From Flavobacteriaceae bacterium NBU2977 (GTDB taxonomy: Bacteria; Bacteroidota; Bacteroidia; Flavobacteriales; Flavobacteriaceae), in the NCBI GenBank assembly GCA_019931105.1, contig JAIOUW010000002.1, positions 248,001 through 312,000 of the forward strand: DNA of 64,000 nt, read 5' to 3'. Each line of letters begins with the position of its first letter. The stretch's first letter is position 1. Below the pieces are notes generated by a model. The model was not told the DNA's origin. It was given only the letters and a program-made list of their open reading frames with translations, and did not search any database. Shown one piece after another: positions 46,821 through 56,310 of this stretch. The position numbers and the translations under genes were made by a program.

Positions 46821-47444
46821 ATGATACAGATTTTCAAAAGGCCAGTGCTGTTAATTATTCTTTTTTTGGGGCTTTACTCTATGAACGCACAAAAAAAAGC
46901 CTTCAATAAGGGATACCTTGTAAAACAATCCGGTGATACGATACAAGGCCTCGTCAAAGACCGGTCCACAGGAACATTTGTTTCCCTATACACGAAGATC
47001 CGTTTTAAAGAAGCTGGTTCTTCGCGCACCAAAAAGTACGGCCCTGACGATATCTTGGGATATGGCTACCATGGCCAAAATTTTGTTTCCATGCCATTTA
47101 GGGAGGAAATTGATTTTTTTAAGTTCCGGTATTATACCGATTCACGGGCACCGCGGGTGTTTTTAAAAGTAGTACGAAAATCGGAGCAGCTTATCTATTT
47201 CGAACAGCTTTTTGTGCATGAGGATAGTTCTTACCTTGATTCCACTCCGTTTTTTTACCGGCCCGATACAAGTGAATTGGTCCGTGTCACACAGGGCATT
47301 TTGGGGTTTAAGCGAAAGCGTCTTGCCGAGTATTTTTCAGATTGTCCGGCATTGGCCCAAGAACTTTATGGCGATGACCGTACAATTGGGAGTATTTCCG
47401 ACTTGTACGAATTTTGCCTTGAGCGGTGTATTGCAAATCAGTGA
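46821..47444 (+). CDS. Exported protein of unknown function
   Basis: 207 aa with a signal peptide (LILFLGLYSMNAQ). The opening KGYLVKQSGDTIQGLVKDRS is a pattern seen in secreted Bacteroidota proteins of unknown role. The rest is aromatic and mixed alpha/beta, with three Cys near the end (SDCPAL, EFCLERC). No family was recognised. It stands alone; a DUF1080 gene follows after 218 bp. Confidence 0.75.
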   Translation: MIQIFKRPVLLIILFLGLYSMNAQKKAFNKGYLVKQSGDTIQGLVKDRSTGTFVSLYTKIRFKEAGSSRTKKYGPDDILGYGYHGQNFVSMPFREEIDFFKFRYYTDSRAPRVFLKVVRKSEQLIYFEQLFVHEDSSYLDSTPFFYRPDTSELVRVTQGILGFKRKRLAEYFSDCPALAQELYGDDRTIGSISDLYEFCLERCIANQ

Positions 47445-47662
47445 CAAATTACTTGGCCATGTTTGGCGCCTCTTGATGGCGATAACATTACAAAAATCGA
47501 TTTGCACGATTACCAGGCACTTAAGATATCGATTGCATGAAAAATCATTGTGATGTCTAGCCATTATTGTTACTTTAGGCATCCTGTACAACTTACTGGC
47601 CATACAGCATAATAGATTGAGGTGTAGATCTTTGATATTGACCGGTACCACTACGTAAAAAA

Positions 47663-48436
47663 ATGAATCGAGCTTCCTCCTTTATGATGGTCCTGATACT
47701 ACTTATCGTGGTATCGTGTAAGACCGAAGAAAAAAAGAAATTCCGAATTGAGCGCTCCAAGGCGTTGTCCATGAAGAACAAGGTACACAATCAACTGCTC
47801 GATATCGAAAGGGAGCAGGGGTGGCAACTGCTTTTCGATGGAAAGACCCTCGACGGATGGCACCTGTACAATAAGCCTGACTCTACCCAGTTTTCGGCTT
47901 GGGAAGTCAAGGATGGCACTATTTACTGTAACGCGACCGATGAAAGCAGGTTATTTGGGGACTTGGTGACCGATACCGAGTTTGAAAACTACGAACTTGT
48001 GTTTGAATGGCAAATGGGATTACGGGGAAACGGAGGCGTCTTTATCAATGTTCAAGAATCCCCTGAATTTGGTGCAACCTACGAAACCGGACCCGAATAT
48101 CAACTTTTGGATCCCGAACATATGGATACGAACACCCCTATGAAAAGACCAGGTTGCCTTTGGGGACTGTTTCCCCAAGTTAATGAGGCCAAGGCCCATG
48201 CCACCGGGCAGTGGAACACCGCCAAAATCATACAACAAGATGGCAACATTCAGTTCTACTTAAATGATATTCTCACGGCCGAGGCAGATTTAACTTCATC
48301 TGAATGGGCAAATACTGTTGCAGCTTCCAACTTTAAGGGCCGGCCCGCTTTTGGCAAAACCACCAGAGGAAAAATAGCGCTTCAAAACTGGTACTTCGAA
48401 TCTTGGTTCCGTGATATAAAGATCCGTGAATTGTAG
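47663..48436 (+). CDS. DUF1080 lipoprotein (3-keto-glycoside hydrolase family)
   Basis: 257 aa with lipobox VVSC. DUF1080 motifs: LLFDGKTLDGWHLY, GNGGVFINVQE, GPEYQLLD and the final SWFRDIKIREL. It is followed, after a repeat-bearing gap, by a GMC oxidoreductase with its small subunit, a combination expected for oxidising a glycoside at C3 and then cleaving the keto-glycoside. Confidence 0.9.
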   Translation: MNRASSFMMVLILLIVVSCKTEEKKKFRIERSKALSMKNKVHNQLLDIEREQGWQLLFDGKTLDGWHLYNKPDSTQFSAWEVKDGTIYCNATDESRLFGDLVTDTEFENYELVFEWQMGLRGNGGVFINVQESPEFGATYETGPEYQLLDPEHMDTNTPMKRPGCLWGLFPQVNEAKAHATGQWNTAKIIQQDGNIQFYLNDILTAEADLTSSEWANTVAASNFKGRPAFGKTTRGKIALQNWYFESWFRDIKIREL

Positions 48437-48548
48437 TAGTAGGAATTTTGAGCACCGATTTATTCCGAATAGCAAAGCTAACTATGAATGGCCAAAAAAT
48501 ATATTGAAATGATAATGTTCTAATTTACCTGCGTGGCCCGTAGGCAGA

Positions 48549-48720
48549 TGTAACTTAGCTTTGTGCGAGATGGTACGCTGACTAATTTTACACCGCACTT
48601 CCTGAAAAATTTCGCATATAAATCTTCTTTAATAAAGTAAAGGCATTCTTTGAATGATACCCGACGAGCCTGCCCTGAGCGGAGTCGAAGGATAGGAGGG
48701 GAGGCAATGTGTGGTATGAG
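48549..48720 (+). repeat. Partial copy R0 of the island repeat
   Basis: It resembles the right part of R1/R2: TGTAACTTAGCTTTG at its start and a 22-nt block at 48592-48613 identical to 52017-52038. It ends with GGAGGGGAGGCAATGTGTGG, similar to the ends of R1 and R2, and includes a CCTGAGCGGAGTCGAAGG motif. It lies directly before the GMC gene. Confidence 0.65.
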
Positions 48721-48820
48721 ATTAACTGACTAAAGTTTTCTATCTTGCTACAAGACCAGAGTGGAATTTTTGTTCCCTCTTTATATTTTTGGCTTTACGT
48801 GTACACCTAAATTTTTGGTT

Positions 48821-50530
48821 ATGAACCTAAATACCAAATCAAAACAACAGCACACATACGATGCCATCGTCGTAGGTACCGGTATAAGTGGAGGTTGGGC
48901 GGCCAAGGAGCTTTCTGAAAAGGGTTTGAAGACATTGGTGCTGGAAAGGGGCAGAATGGTAAAGCACCTTACCGATTATCCTACAATGAATCTAAACCCT
49001 TGGGAACAACCCTATGGCAATCGGTTGACGCCCAAGGAAAGTCGAGAGATCTACCCGGTTCAAAGTAGGACATCCTATGCTATCGATCAATCTACGAAGC
49101 ATTTCTTTGTCAAGGATAATGAAAATCCATACGAGCAAAAGAAACCTTTTCTTTGGACCCGGGGATATCAGGTAGGCGGACGGTCGCTCATCTGGGGCCG
49201 ATGGGCATATCGAAGAGGAGATCTGGAATTTGGCGCCAACGCCCGGGATGGCGTCGGATTGGATTGGCCGATTCGATACAAGGATATCGAACCTTGGTAT
49301 GACTATGTGGAGTCATACATCGGTGTAAGTGGGTCGAATGATGGATTGCCCCAGGTGCCCGATGGAAAGTTTCTACCACCATGGGAAATGAGCTGTTTGG
49401 AAAAGCACGTGGCCGGTAAAATTGAAGAACATTTTGATGGCCGTAAATTGACAATAGGCAGAACGGTCAACCTCACCAGGCCCCATGGGGGCCGCGGCAA
49501 GTGCATGGCGCGCAACAAATGCCGAAGAGGATGCCCCTATGGCGCTTACTTCAGTAGTAATTCGGTTACTCTTGTTGCTGCTGAAAAGAGCGGTAATATG
49601 ACCTTGCGACCCAATTCGATAGTGCACACCATCCTCTACGATAAGCAGACTAAAAAGGCTTCAGGGGTACAAATAATCGATGCCGAGACAAAAGAGACGA
49701 TCGAGTACAAGGCCAAGATCATCTTTCTATGTGCTTCGACCTTGGGCAGTACCAGTATTCTGCTCAATTCGGTTGCCCATAGTTTTCCAGATGGTTTGGC
49801 GAACTCGAGTGGAGAATTAGGGCATAATCTCATGGACAATCATTTTCAGGTCGGTGCCTATGGTACGTATGACGGCTTTGAAGATCAATATCACAAAGGC
49901 AGGCGTCCCGTAGATGTGTTGGTCCCGCGATTTCAAAACCTTGATGCCAAGACGAAACGAAAAGACTATTTACGAGGTTTCAGCACTTATGGCTGGTCAG
50001 GTCGCGAGGGGTGGGACAGAGGCTTTGGAGGCAATGAGTTCGGGGCCGAATGGAAGGATGGCTTAACCAAGCCTGGCCCTTGGACCTTTACATTTCTTGC
50101 CTTTGGCGAATGTTTGCCCGATCATAAGAACAGAATATACTTGGACCATAACAAGAAAGACCCCTGGGGATTGCCGATGTTGGTCACCGACATGGAATTT
50201 GGTGAAAATGAATCGGCCATGCGCAAGGAAATGATGACTTCAAGTGCAGAAATGCTCGATGCCTCTGGATTCAAAGACATTGGCACCTACGATGAACCCA
50301 GTGAGCCGGGTTTGAGCATACACGAAATGGGCACGGCGAGAATGGGTGCCGACCCCAAGACCTCTGTTCTCAATAAGTGGAATCAAGTGCACGATATCCC
50401 GAACATTTTTGTGACAGATGGCTCATGTATGAACTCCAACGGGTGGGGCAATCCTTCACTAACGTATATGGCACTAACGGCTAGGGCATGTGACTATGCG
50501 GTAGATCAACTTAAAAAAGGAAACCTATGA
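48821..50530 (+). CDS. GMC-family FAD oxidoreductase (sugar/glycoside dehydrogenase)
   Basis: ATG 48821 ([10 protein letters not shown]) gives 569 aa. FAD binding: [17 protein letters not shown] near the N-terminus. A Cys cluster ([16 protein letters not shown]) follows, and the C-terminal GMC_oxred_C half has [10 protein letters not shown] and [22 protein letters not shown] with the catalytic His/Asn. Enzymes of this group, with the subunit encoded next, oxidise sugars or glycosides (glucoside 3-dehydrogenase, gluconate 2-dehydrogenase) in the periplasm. ATGA overlap with the small subunit. Confidence 0.92.
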   Translation: MNLNTKSKQQHTYDAIVVGTGISGGWAAKELSEKGLKTLVLERGRMVKHLTDYPTMNLNPWEQPYGNRLTPKESREIYPVQSRTSYAIDQSTKHFFVKDNENPYEQKKPFLWTRGYQVGGRSLIWGRWAYRRGDLEFGANARDGVGLDWPIRYKDIEPWYDYVESYIGVSGSNDGLPQVPDGKFLPPWEMSCLEKHVAGKIEEHFDGRKLTIGRTVNLTRPHGGRGKCMARNKCRRGCPYGAYFSSNSVTLVAAEKSGNMTLRPNSIVHTILYDKQTKKASGVQIIDAETKETIEYKAKIIFLCASTLGSTSILLNSVAHSFPDGLANSSGELGHNLMDNHFQVGAYGTYDGFEDQYHKGRRPVDVLVPRFQNLDAKTKRKDYLRGFSTYGWSGREGWDRGFGGNEFGAEWKDGLTKPGPWTFTFLAFGECLPDHKNRIYLDHNKKDPWGLPMLVTDMEFGENESAMRKEMMTSSAEMLDASGFKDIGTYDEPSEPGLSIHEMGTARMGADPKTSVLNKWNQVHDIPNIFVTDGSCMNSNGWGNPSLTYMALTARACDYAVDQLKKGNL

Positions 50531-51084
50531 ACTCTGACAAGATAAATAGAAGAAAGGCCTTGGAAAAGACTTCGCTATTGCTGGGCGGGGTGTTGACCAC
50601 TTCTATTTGGACAGGCGTACTCCATGGCTGTGGAGCACCAAAAGAACTTGACTGGTCCCCAAAATTCATGACCAACGAAGAGGCCATGTTAACCGAAATG
50701 CTGGTTGATGTTCTCATTCCGCGTACAGAGACTCCTGGTGCGTCCGACGCAATGGCACATCGTTTTATCGACGAAATGTTGCACGGGTATTTTGATCCGA
50801 GCGAACAAAAGACGGTAAGAAATGGCTTGAAAGAACTGCAAGAGACGGGCTTTTCAGATTTAAGCCATGCAGAAAGAATCGAGGTCTTACAAGATTTGTC
50901 CGATAAGGCCGGACAAGAAAGCGAAACGTCTTTTTTTCAGATTATGCGCAGCATGACCTTATTGGGCTACTTCACCTCTGAGGCAGGGGCTACACAAGCC
51001 TTAACCCATGACCCCGTTCCAGGAACCTATGAAGGATGCATTCCAATACAAAAATACGGCGGTAAATGCTGGTCTGAGAGTTAG
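50527..51084 (+). CDS. Gluconate 2-dehydrogenase subunit 3-like protein
   Basis: 185 aa with a twin-arginine signal (INRRKALEKTSLLLGG) and the Gluconate_2-dh3 fold (MLTEMLVDVLIPRTETPGA). The subunit is carried with the GMC flavoprotein through the Tat pathway. The GMC protein has no signal of its own, so this is the export partner. Confidence 0.92.
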   Translation: MNSDKINRRKALEKTSLLLGGVLTTSIWTGVLHGCGAPKELDWSPKFMTNEEAMLTEMLVDVLIPRTETPGASDAMAHRFIDEMLHGYFDPSEQKTVRNGLKELQETGFSDLSHAERIEVLQDLSDKAGQESETSFFQIMRSMTLLGYFTSEAGATQALTHDPVPGTYEGCIPIQKYGGKCWSES

Positions 51085-51089
51085 GCGCA

Positions 51090-51479
51090 CTAATTGTTGT
51101 CCAATATTTTAAAGGTACCCTCCCCGGCGTACAATTCCCTGCCAAAAAGTAAATGGTTGTGTACTTTTCCTTTCTTAAAATCCAACACCTGACTTACACC
51201 CGTACCACTTTCCTCGCCCCAGGTGATAAAAAGTTTATCGCCGGATATCCATTCGGCGATATAAACTTCATTCCCTTTAAGTCCCGTTTCATCACCTTTC
51301 ATTGCTTGCCAGTGTAATGTAGAATCGGTATCAAAAGTGAGATGGTATACATTTTCATCATATCGATATTCCAAAGTCCGATGGATCAACTCCACAGTAT
51401 CATCCTTTACCGGGGTGCAATGCATAAGCGCCAGTGGTAGAAGACACAAAATAAAGGGCTTTAAACTTTGATTCAGCAT
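51090..51479 (-). CDS. Lipoprotein with MoaF-like fold
   Basis: 129 aa with lipobox LMHC. The strands DSTLHWQAMKGDE, LFITWGEESGTGVSQVLDFKKG and VHNHLLF match the lipocalin-like pattern of MoaF-related proteins. Convergent with the subunit-3 gene, 5 bp apart. Function unknown. Confidence 0.65.
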   Translation of the reverse strand: MLNQSLKPFILCLLPLALMHCTPVKDDTVELIHRTLEYRYDENVYHLTFDTDSTLHWQAMKGDETGLKGNEVYIAEWISGDKLFITWGEESGTGVSQVLDFKKGKVHNHLLFGRELYAGEGTFKILDNN

Positions 51480-51626
51480 AGTATCATTTGTAAAAGATTA
51501 AAATAATTATAAGCTATAAAATGAACAAGCGCTTGCACAAGAAAAGTAATGAAAGAGGGTAATCTAACAGTAGTGATCGAACAACTATGAGCACTTCATA
51601 CCTAAAACGTATCAATTTACAGTGCG

Positions 51627-52018
51627 AGCGTTGGCTTTTCTAGGAATAATGCGATTTGCCAGCCGCATCAACTCGCTAAATTTTAAAAGATTTTCAATCT
51701 TTAAAAATATTCCGTACATAATAGAATTATGACTTACAGCCGTTAAGTACCATTCCAGTAAAACGGCTTTTACATACGCGATAAAAAATGATTACCCAGT
51801 GGGTGATTATTTTTTTCGGCGAGTTGGCGCGCTGGATGTCATTGCAGAATTTCTTTTTACATAATACCTGCCGATATGGTTCTAAAGAAGCCATATCTGG
51901 TATTATGCAAAACAGCAAGCTGTACAGAAATACTGCGCCGTTTTACACATTATACGAATCTGCATCATAATGTTTTGCGTTATGTAACTTGAGCTTTGGT
52001 AAAAGCGAAAGTTGGTAC
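51627..52018 (+). repeat. Island repeat R1 (about 390 bp)
   Basis: Nearly the same sequence recurs in direct orientation at 57108-57500 (R2); by eye roughly nine in ten positions agree. It contains a hairpin: CATAATACC-TGCC-GATATGG (51860-51879) against CCATATC-T-GGTATTATG (51891-51907), an asymmetric stem, and GCGTTATGTAAC near its end. Weaker similarity continues to about 52130. A 60-residue ORF inside the repeat is not taken as a gene. Confidence 0.85.
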
Positions 52019-52128
52019 CGCACTTCCTGAAAAATTTCTTCTAAAAATTTCCTTATAAAATATAATGGAATACTGTTTTGCCGAACCCGCAGAGTGGGGG
52101 AGGTGAAAGTGTATGGAATGGGTTAAAA

Positions 52129-52162
52129 TTGGAAATATTCCAAAAAAAGTTGGAATATTCCA
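52129..52162. promoter_or_regulatory. Twin palindromes upstream of the DNA methyltransferase
   Basis: TTGGAAATATTCCAA (52129-52143) and the perfect palindrome TGGAATATTCCA (52151-52162) have centres about 20.5 bp apart, two helical turns, and lie 50-83 bp before the methyltransferase start: a paired operator layout. The protein that reads it is not known. Confidence 0.55.
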
Positions 52163-52167
52163 CAACT

Positions 52168-52191
52168 GTCCGTAGTTTTGTCCGTGTCCGT
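52168..52191 (+). repeat. Three GTCCGT hexamers before the methyltransferase
   Basis: GTCCGT occurs at 52168-52173, 52180-52185 and 52186-52191, spaced 12 and 6 bp, 20-45 bp before the start. Short direct repeats of this kind could be arm-type sites for the recombinase-derived Arm domain encoded next. Confidence 0.45.
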
Positions 52192-52211
52192 AAAAAAGCC
52201 CGTGATATTCT

Positions 52212-54425
52212 ATGGCAACTATTAACTTCTATCTTGATTCTACCAGAAAAAGTGGATATGCCCCAATTGATTTAAGAATTAACTGTAATTCTAAGCGTGT
52301 AAAAATATCAACAAAAGAGAAAATTAAACCTGTTGATTTCGACAAAGAAAATCAATTAGTGAAAGACACCTCAGAACGAGCTATTGAACTTAATCATTAC
52401 TTATCATATTTAAAAGATAGGGCAGAGGAGTTAGTTAATAACTCACCCAAGAAGAAGTATACACTTGAAGAAATCAAATGTAAGCTAACTGATTTTGTTG
52501 AAGCATATAAAGATGGGCATGATTTCAATATTGTAAAAGAACAGGTTCCTTTATATGGTAAAGCATTCACATTTATTGATTTGTTTGCCGGAGCAGGTGG
52601 CTTTAGTGAAGGTTTTTTGCAAGCGGAACATAACAATAAGTTTTTTGATTTTCTATTAGCCAATGATATAAATGAAAATTCTGAACTAACCCATTTAGTA
52701 AGATATAATTATCAGTTAGGCTTAGATGCTGAATTCTTATGTCAAGATATCACTGAACCTGATTTTTTAGATAATTTATTGGAAAAGCTTGAGGGTAAAA
52801 AAGTGGATGTGGTTTGTGGTGGTCCGCCATGTCAAAGTTTTAGTTTGGCAGGAAAGAGGAAGAAATTTGACAAAAAAGACGACCTTTTTGCTCATTATTT
52901 AGAAGTTATTAAAGTCTTGCAACCCAAGTACTTTATTATGGAAAATGTTAAGGGAATACTGACTAAAGAAAGGGGAAAGATTAAAGAATTGATTTTAACC
53001 GAAATTAATTCAATTGTTGACATTAAAGAAATTCCCAAATTATCAGCGTTTGTAAAATCTCTGAAAAAGACAAATCCAGAAAGTGAGTTTATTTTAGATT
53101 GTCTGGTAAAAAGAATTGAAATTGAGCAATTCACTGACATTCAAGCTACTGGAGCTAAAGAAAATTACATAAAAGCTATTGATTCACAATTTAAGAAGAT
53201 TACCCCTAAAATTGCTGACTATAAAACCAGTAAAACCGATTCAAGAATTAGCACCATACGACATGGTTTCAATATTCTGATTAGAGATAAAGTATGGGAA
53301 AAATTAAAACGGGATTTAATAAAGGAAAAAGATTATTGCAACATTGACAATGACTATTTTGTCGATTCATTTACACAATTCATAACAGATTTAGACTCTA
53401 GGGAGATTATCAATAAGATTGAAAGTGCATTCCAGAAATTAGAAGTAAGAAAAGAGTTTTTGAAACAATGTGAAGATATAGTTGAAGCACTTAAAATTTA
53501 TATTTTAAACATAGATGAATGTTTGAACTTTATCTCTAATTACTGCAATGAAGAACAAAATCAAGAATTAAAAGAGATTGTAGATAGTATAAGACTTTAC
53601 AAAATTAAGTCCCCTTTCGTTGCAAATTCTTCGAACTACGGAGTACCTCAAAATCGAGAACGTGTTTTGTTTATTGGATGTAGGAAAGACCAAAAATTTA
53701 TTTCGGAGATTCCGGCAACTGTAAATGAAGAAGAAAAAGTATCAGTTTTTGAAGCGTTGTATGATTTAGATTTTATTGGCAACAATCAAGAAGCACACCA
53801 TTACCAAACCGTTGATATTACCAAACAGTATAATGGCACGGCCAAAAAGATGAAAAATCTTTTAAAGACACGTTCAATTGATGGAAAGCCATTGAGTGGA
53901 AAAGGGAAAACTTTTTCTGATTGGAGCAAATCTGGTCGCCTAAACGGTCGATTTGAAAACACAACAAAACCCTTCTATGTAAGAAATTCGGAAGCCTTGA
54001 ATAATAATCAGAAAGATTATGCTGTCTTGCACAACCATAAAACTAGTAACCAAGGTGATGATGTATTGAGAAGACTTGAGTTGATTTTGGAAGCAGGAAA
54101 TTATAAAAAGGCTCAGAAAAAACTTGACAAATGTGGTCTTTCTTCAAACAAAAGAAATTATAATGTTCTTAAACCCGAGGGGCAGAGTCCAACAGTCATG
54201 ACAATTCCAGACGATTATATCCACTATAGCACACCAAGGGCCCTTACAGTTAGAGAAATGGCTCGACTGCAATCCTTCGATGATTCTTTCGTTTTTCAGG
54301 GCAAGCGTTCCACAGGAGGTAACAATCGAAAATCCGAACTACCGCAGTATACTTTGGTAGGAAATGCTGTGCCTCCCTTAATGGCAAGGGCTGTTGCTTT
54401 GGAAATATTGAAAAATATTAGATGA
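52212..54425 (+). CDS. DNA (cytosine-5) methyltransferase fused to a tyrosine-recombinase Arm domain
   Basis: 737 aa. Residues 1-95 are an Arm DNA-binding domain of Bacteroidota tyrosine recombinases (ATINFYLDSTRKSGYAPIDLR, KISTKEKIKPVDFDKE, LNHYLSYLKDRAEELV). From 119 the C5-methyltransferase motifs follow: FIDLFAGAGGFSEGF (I), GGPPCQSFS with Cys207 (IV), IMENVKGIL (VI), GVPQNRER (VIII) and YTLVGNAVPP (X). An insertion of about 220 residues lies between VI and VIII. It would methylate cytosine at C5 to protect DNA from the endonuclease encoded tail to tail (8-bp overlap). Codon use is AT-rich. The Arm domain may aid target choice or bind the repeats upstream. Confidence 0.92.
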   Translation: MATINFYLDSTRKSGYAPIDLRINCNSKRVKISTKEKIKPVDFDKENQLVKDTSERAIELNHYLSYLKDRAEELVNNSPKKKYTLEEIKCKLTDFVEAYKDGHDFNIVKEQVPLYGKAFTFIDLFAGAGGFSEGFLQAEHNNKFFDFLLANDINENSELTHLVRYNYQLGLDAEFLCQDITEPDFLDNLLEKLEGKKVDVVCGGPPCQSFSLAGKRKKFDKKDDLFAHYLEVIKVLQPKYFIMENVKGILTKERGKIKELILTEINSIVDIKEIPKLSAFVKSLKKTNPESEFILDCLVKRIEIEQFTDIQATGAKENYIKAIDSQFKKITPKIADYKTSKTDSRISTIRHGFNILIRDKVWEKLKRDLIKEKDYCNIDNDYFVDSFTQFITDLDSREIINKIESAFQKLEVRKEFLKQCEDIVEALKIYILNIDECLNFISNYCNEEQNQELKEIVDSIRLYKIKSPFVANSSNYGVPQNRERVLFIGCRKDQKFISEIPATVNEEEKVSVFEALYDLDFIGNNQEAHHYQTVDITKQYNGTAKKMKNLLKTRSIDGKPLSGKGKTFSDWSKSGRLNGRFENTTKPFYVRNSEALNNNQKDYAVLHNHKTSNQGDDVLRRLELILEAGNYKKAQKKLDKCGLSSNKRNYNVLKPEGQSPTVMTIPDDYIHYSTPRALTVREMARLQSFDDSFVFQGKRSTGGNNRKSELPQYTLVGNAVPPLMARAVALEILKNIR

Positions 54426-55347
54426 TGTCAAAGTAAGAAAGATTACCCGAAAACTCTTCAAGTGCGGCTCTAATTTCAGTTCTAATATTGTTCGGATAAC
54501 CAGCTTGAAAATTGTTGGTGAAAATTTCCTTTAATGAACGGGCGACATGTTGTTCTGTTGGTTTACCCCAATAATTACCCCCTGACAGATTAGTTACTCT
54601 TTTAACGGCAACTGAATCAGAATTATAATTTGCCCTTTGATTTGAAGGTACAGTAACAAAAGAGTAGGTGAAATTATTTGTATCGTGAATATTAAAACCG
54701 TCTCTGCCAATTGTTATGTTTCGTCCCCTAAATCCATTAGCTGAATATATCATGTCCCAGAGCATAGGAATTTGGGCATTATCATTCCAATTTGTTTTGC
54801 ATTGAATCACACCAATCTCATAATTGTCGAAATCTTGTGATGCTAGAAAATTAGTAATCTCTCTATTAAACTTATTTCTTCTAAAATTATCGAACCTAAT
54901 TCCGTTGTTTCCAACATTTAGTTCATCTAATTCAACACCATAATTCGGTAAATCAGGAAAAGTTATTACAGTTATGTCAGATTCTGTATTACAAGCAAAA
55001 TTGCCATAGTTTACAGTGATTGCATCCTGAATTGGTTTGGGAACTAAACTCATCTTTCTGATAGCAACAGTTCTACTTCCAACGGTACATAAATTTATAT
55101 ACCAACATACCAGAGATTCCCAAGCTGTACCCCCACCTGATAATTGGCCTTGACCACGACCTTCGCCACCGGTAGATTTAAATATATCTGAAAGGTGGTC
55201 TCCCAGATTTATAATATCCGTTTCATTATAGTTTTCGCCTAAGATTTGATGTATTCTCGCTTTCCAAGTCGGCCAACATCTCCTTAAAGTTGCAGTTCCA
55301 AAAAGGCTATTAACAGATATTTGTCTGAAATATTCTGGTATGGTCAT
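54418..55347 (-). CDS. Probable type II restriction endonuclease
   Basis: 309 aa, ATG 55347. A PD-(D/E)xK-like site is suggested by NTESDITVITFPDL followed by EIGVIQCKTNWNDNAQ (acidic residue, strand, Q-C-K). A Gly-rich loop GGEGRGQGQLSGGGTAWE lies near the N-terminus. It is convergent with and overlaps the C5-methyltransferase by 8 bp, the usual layout of a type II restriction-modification pair. The cut site is unknown. The assignment leans on context because the motif is weak. Confidence 0.7.
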   Translation of the reverse strand: MTIPEYFRQISVNSLFGTATLRRCWPTWKARIHQILGENYNETDIINLGDHLSDIFKSTGGEGRGQGQLSGGGTAWESLVCWYINLCTVGSRTVAIRKMSLVPKPIQDAITVNYGNFACNTESDITVITFPDLPNYGVELDELNVGNNGIRFDNFRRNKFNREITNFLASQDFDNYEIGVIQCKTNWNDNAQIPMLWDMIYSANGFRGRNITIGRDGFNIHDTNNFTYSFVTVPSNQRANYNSDSVAVKRVTNLSGGNYWGKPTEQHVARSLKEIFTNNFQAGYPNNIRTEIRAALEEFSGNLSYFDII

Positions 55348-55418
55348 AAAAGTGCTTATAAATTATAATATATAGTTCCTAATTTACTTTAACATTGAAT
55401 ATTACTAAATTATTTACC

Positions 55419-55666
55419 ATGGACAAAATTTTGGAAATAATTGATCTCAGTTGGACTCAGGTTATGTGGTTTTTCAATTGAGTAGTAGAATGTTGAAGAA
55501 CAGCGAATTTAATGCTACCGAGCAAATTCGTAATTTTTTATTGACCGAAGGAATTTTTGATTATAATGCACTTGAAGATGGAACCAAGAAATATATTGAA
55601 GGGGTGATTCTTGCCAAGAGTGAATCAAAAAAAAAACTAGGATTAGACTTGGTTTTCCGCCTGTGA
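55419..55666 (+). pseudogene. Frame-disrupted 5' part of the DUF3883 gene
   Basis: ATG 55419 opens MDKILEIIDLSWTQ and stops after 20 codons. In another frame, from TTG 55451 or ATG 55490, a longer stretch reads SGYVVFQLSSRMLKNSEFNA... to TGA 55664-55666. It contains a run of ten A (55627-55636). One extra A would give ...KKKTRIRLGFPPVMREARIW, running straight into the DUF3883 ORF. One extra base near 55445-55480 would likewise join the first fragment. The three pieces therefore look like one broken or phase-variable gene. Confidence 0.5.
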
Positions 55667-56310
55667 TGCGAGAAGCAAGGATTTGGATTTTTGGTTTAAA
55701 CGATTTTGTAGCGCCTGATGACAAGGTGTTAATAGGTTTAATAGAGGGCAACATAGTCATCATACCGATGAATCAATCTAATGATTCTTATCCAAACTTA
55801 AAAACACTAGTAAGGACCAGCAAACTTGATAAAAAGTCAAAAAAAAGACTTAAAAACAGGAAAAGAGAGAAGGAATATAAGGCATTTAAAAAGGACTATT
55901 TGAAACAGGCTATGGAAAATACCAAACTGGGGCTTGAGGGTGAATTATTTGTGTTTTTTTTCGAAAGACAAAGGTTAATTAAGGCAGAAAGGGAAGATTT
56001 AGCGGAAAAGGTTGAACACACATCAGTGGTAAAAGGAGATGGCCTTGGTTATGATATTCTTTCCTATGATATCAATGGCACAAAGAAATTCATAGAGGTG
56101 AAAACGACAGCAGGTAGGTGTAATTCTAGACTTTTTTTAAGTATAAATGAGATAGAATTTAGTTGTAAGAACCCTAATAATTTCTTTCTGTTTAGGATTT
56201 ATAAGTTCAACAATGTCCGAAAATCAGGTAAAATAAAATCATTAAAAGGATGTTTATCTGATAACATCCATATAGAACCTACAAGTTTTTCAGCGGTGGT
56301 TGAAGAATAG
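55666..56310 (+). CDS. DUF3883 domain protein (nuclease-like)
   Basis: ATG 55666 overlaps the preceding stop (TGATG), so translational coupling is possible if the frame break is real. 214 aa. A long basic helix (KKSKKRLKNRKREKE) leads to a DUF3883 module: KGDGLGYDILSYD and FIEVKTTAGR, a D-x(n)-E-V-K array like PD-(D/E)xK nucleases. DUF3883 is common in restriction and defence loci. It sits downstream of the restriction-modification pair. Confidence 0.7.
   Translation: MREARIWIFGLNDFVAPDDKVLIGLIEGNIVIIPMNQSNDSYPNLKTLVRTSKLDKKSKKRLKNRKREKEYKAFKKDYLKQAMENTKLGLEGELFVFFFERQRLIKAEREDLAEKVEHTSVVKGDGLGYDILSYDINGTKKFIEVKTTAGRCNSRLFLSINEIEFSCKNPNNFFLFRIYKFNNVRKSGKIKSLKGCLSDNIHIEPTSFSAVVEE

Noticed and set aside
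46676-46909. 77-aa ORF overlapping the secreted protein at 46821
   Set aside because: It overlaps a better-supported gene in another frame and has no start context or family.
51788-51970. 60-aa ORF conserved in both R1 and R2 (57269-57451)
   Set aside because: It is conserved only because the repeat is; most differences between the copies change amino acids, and the frame covers the hairpin.
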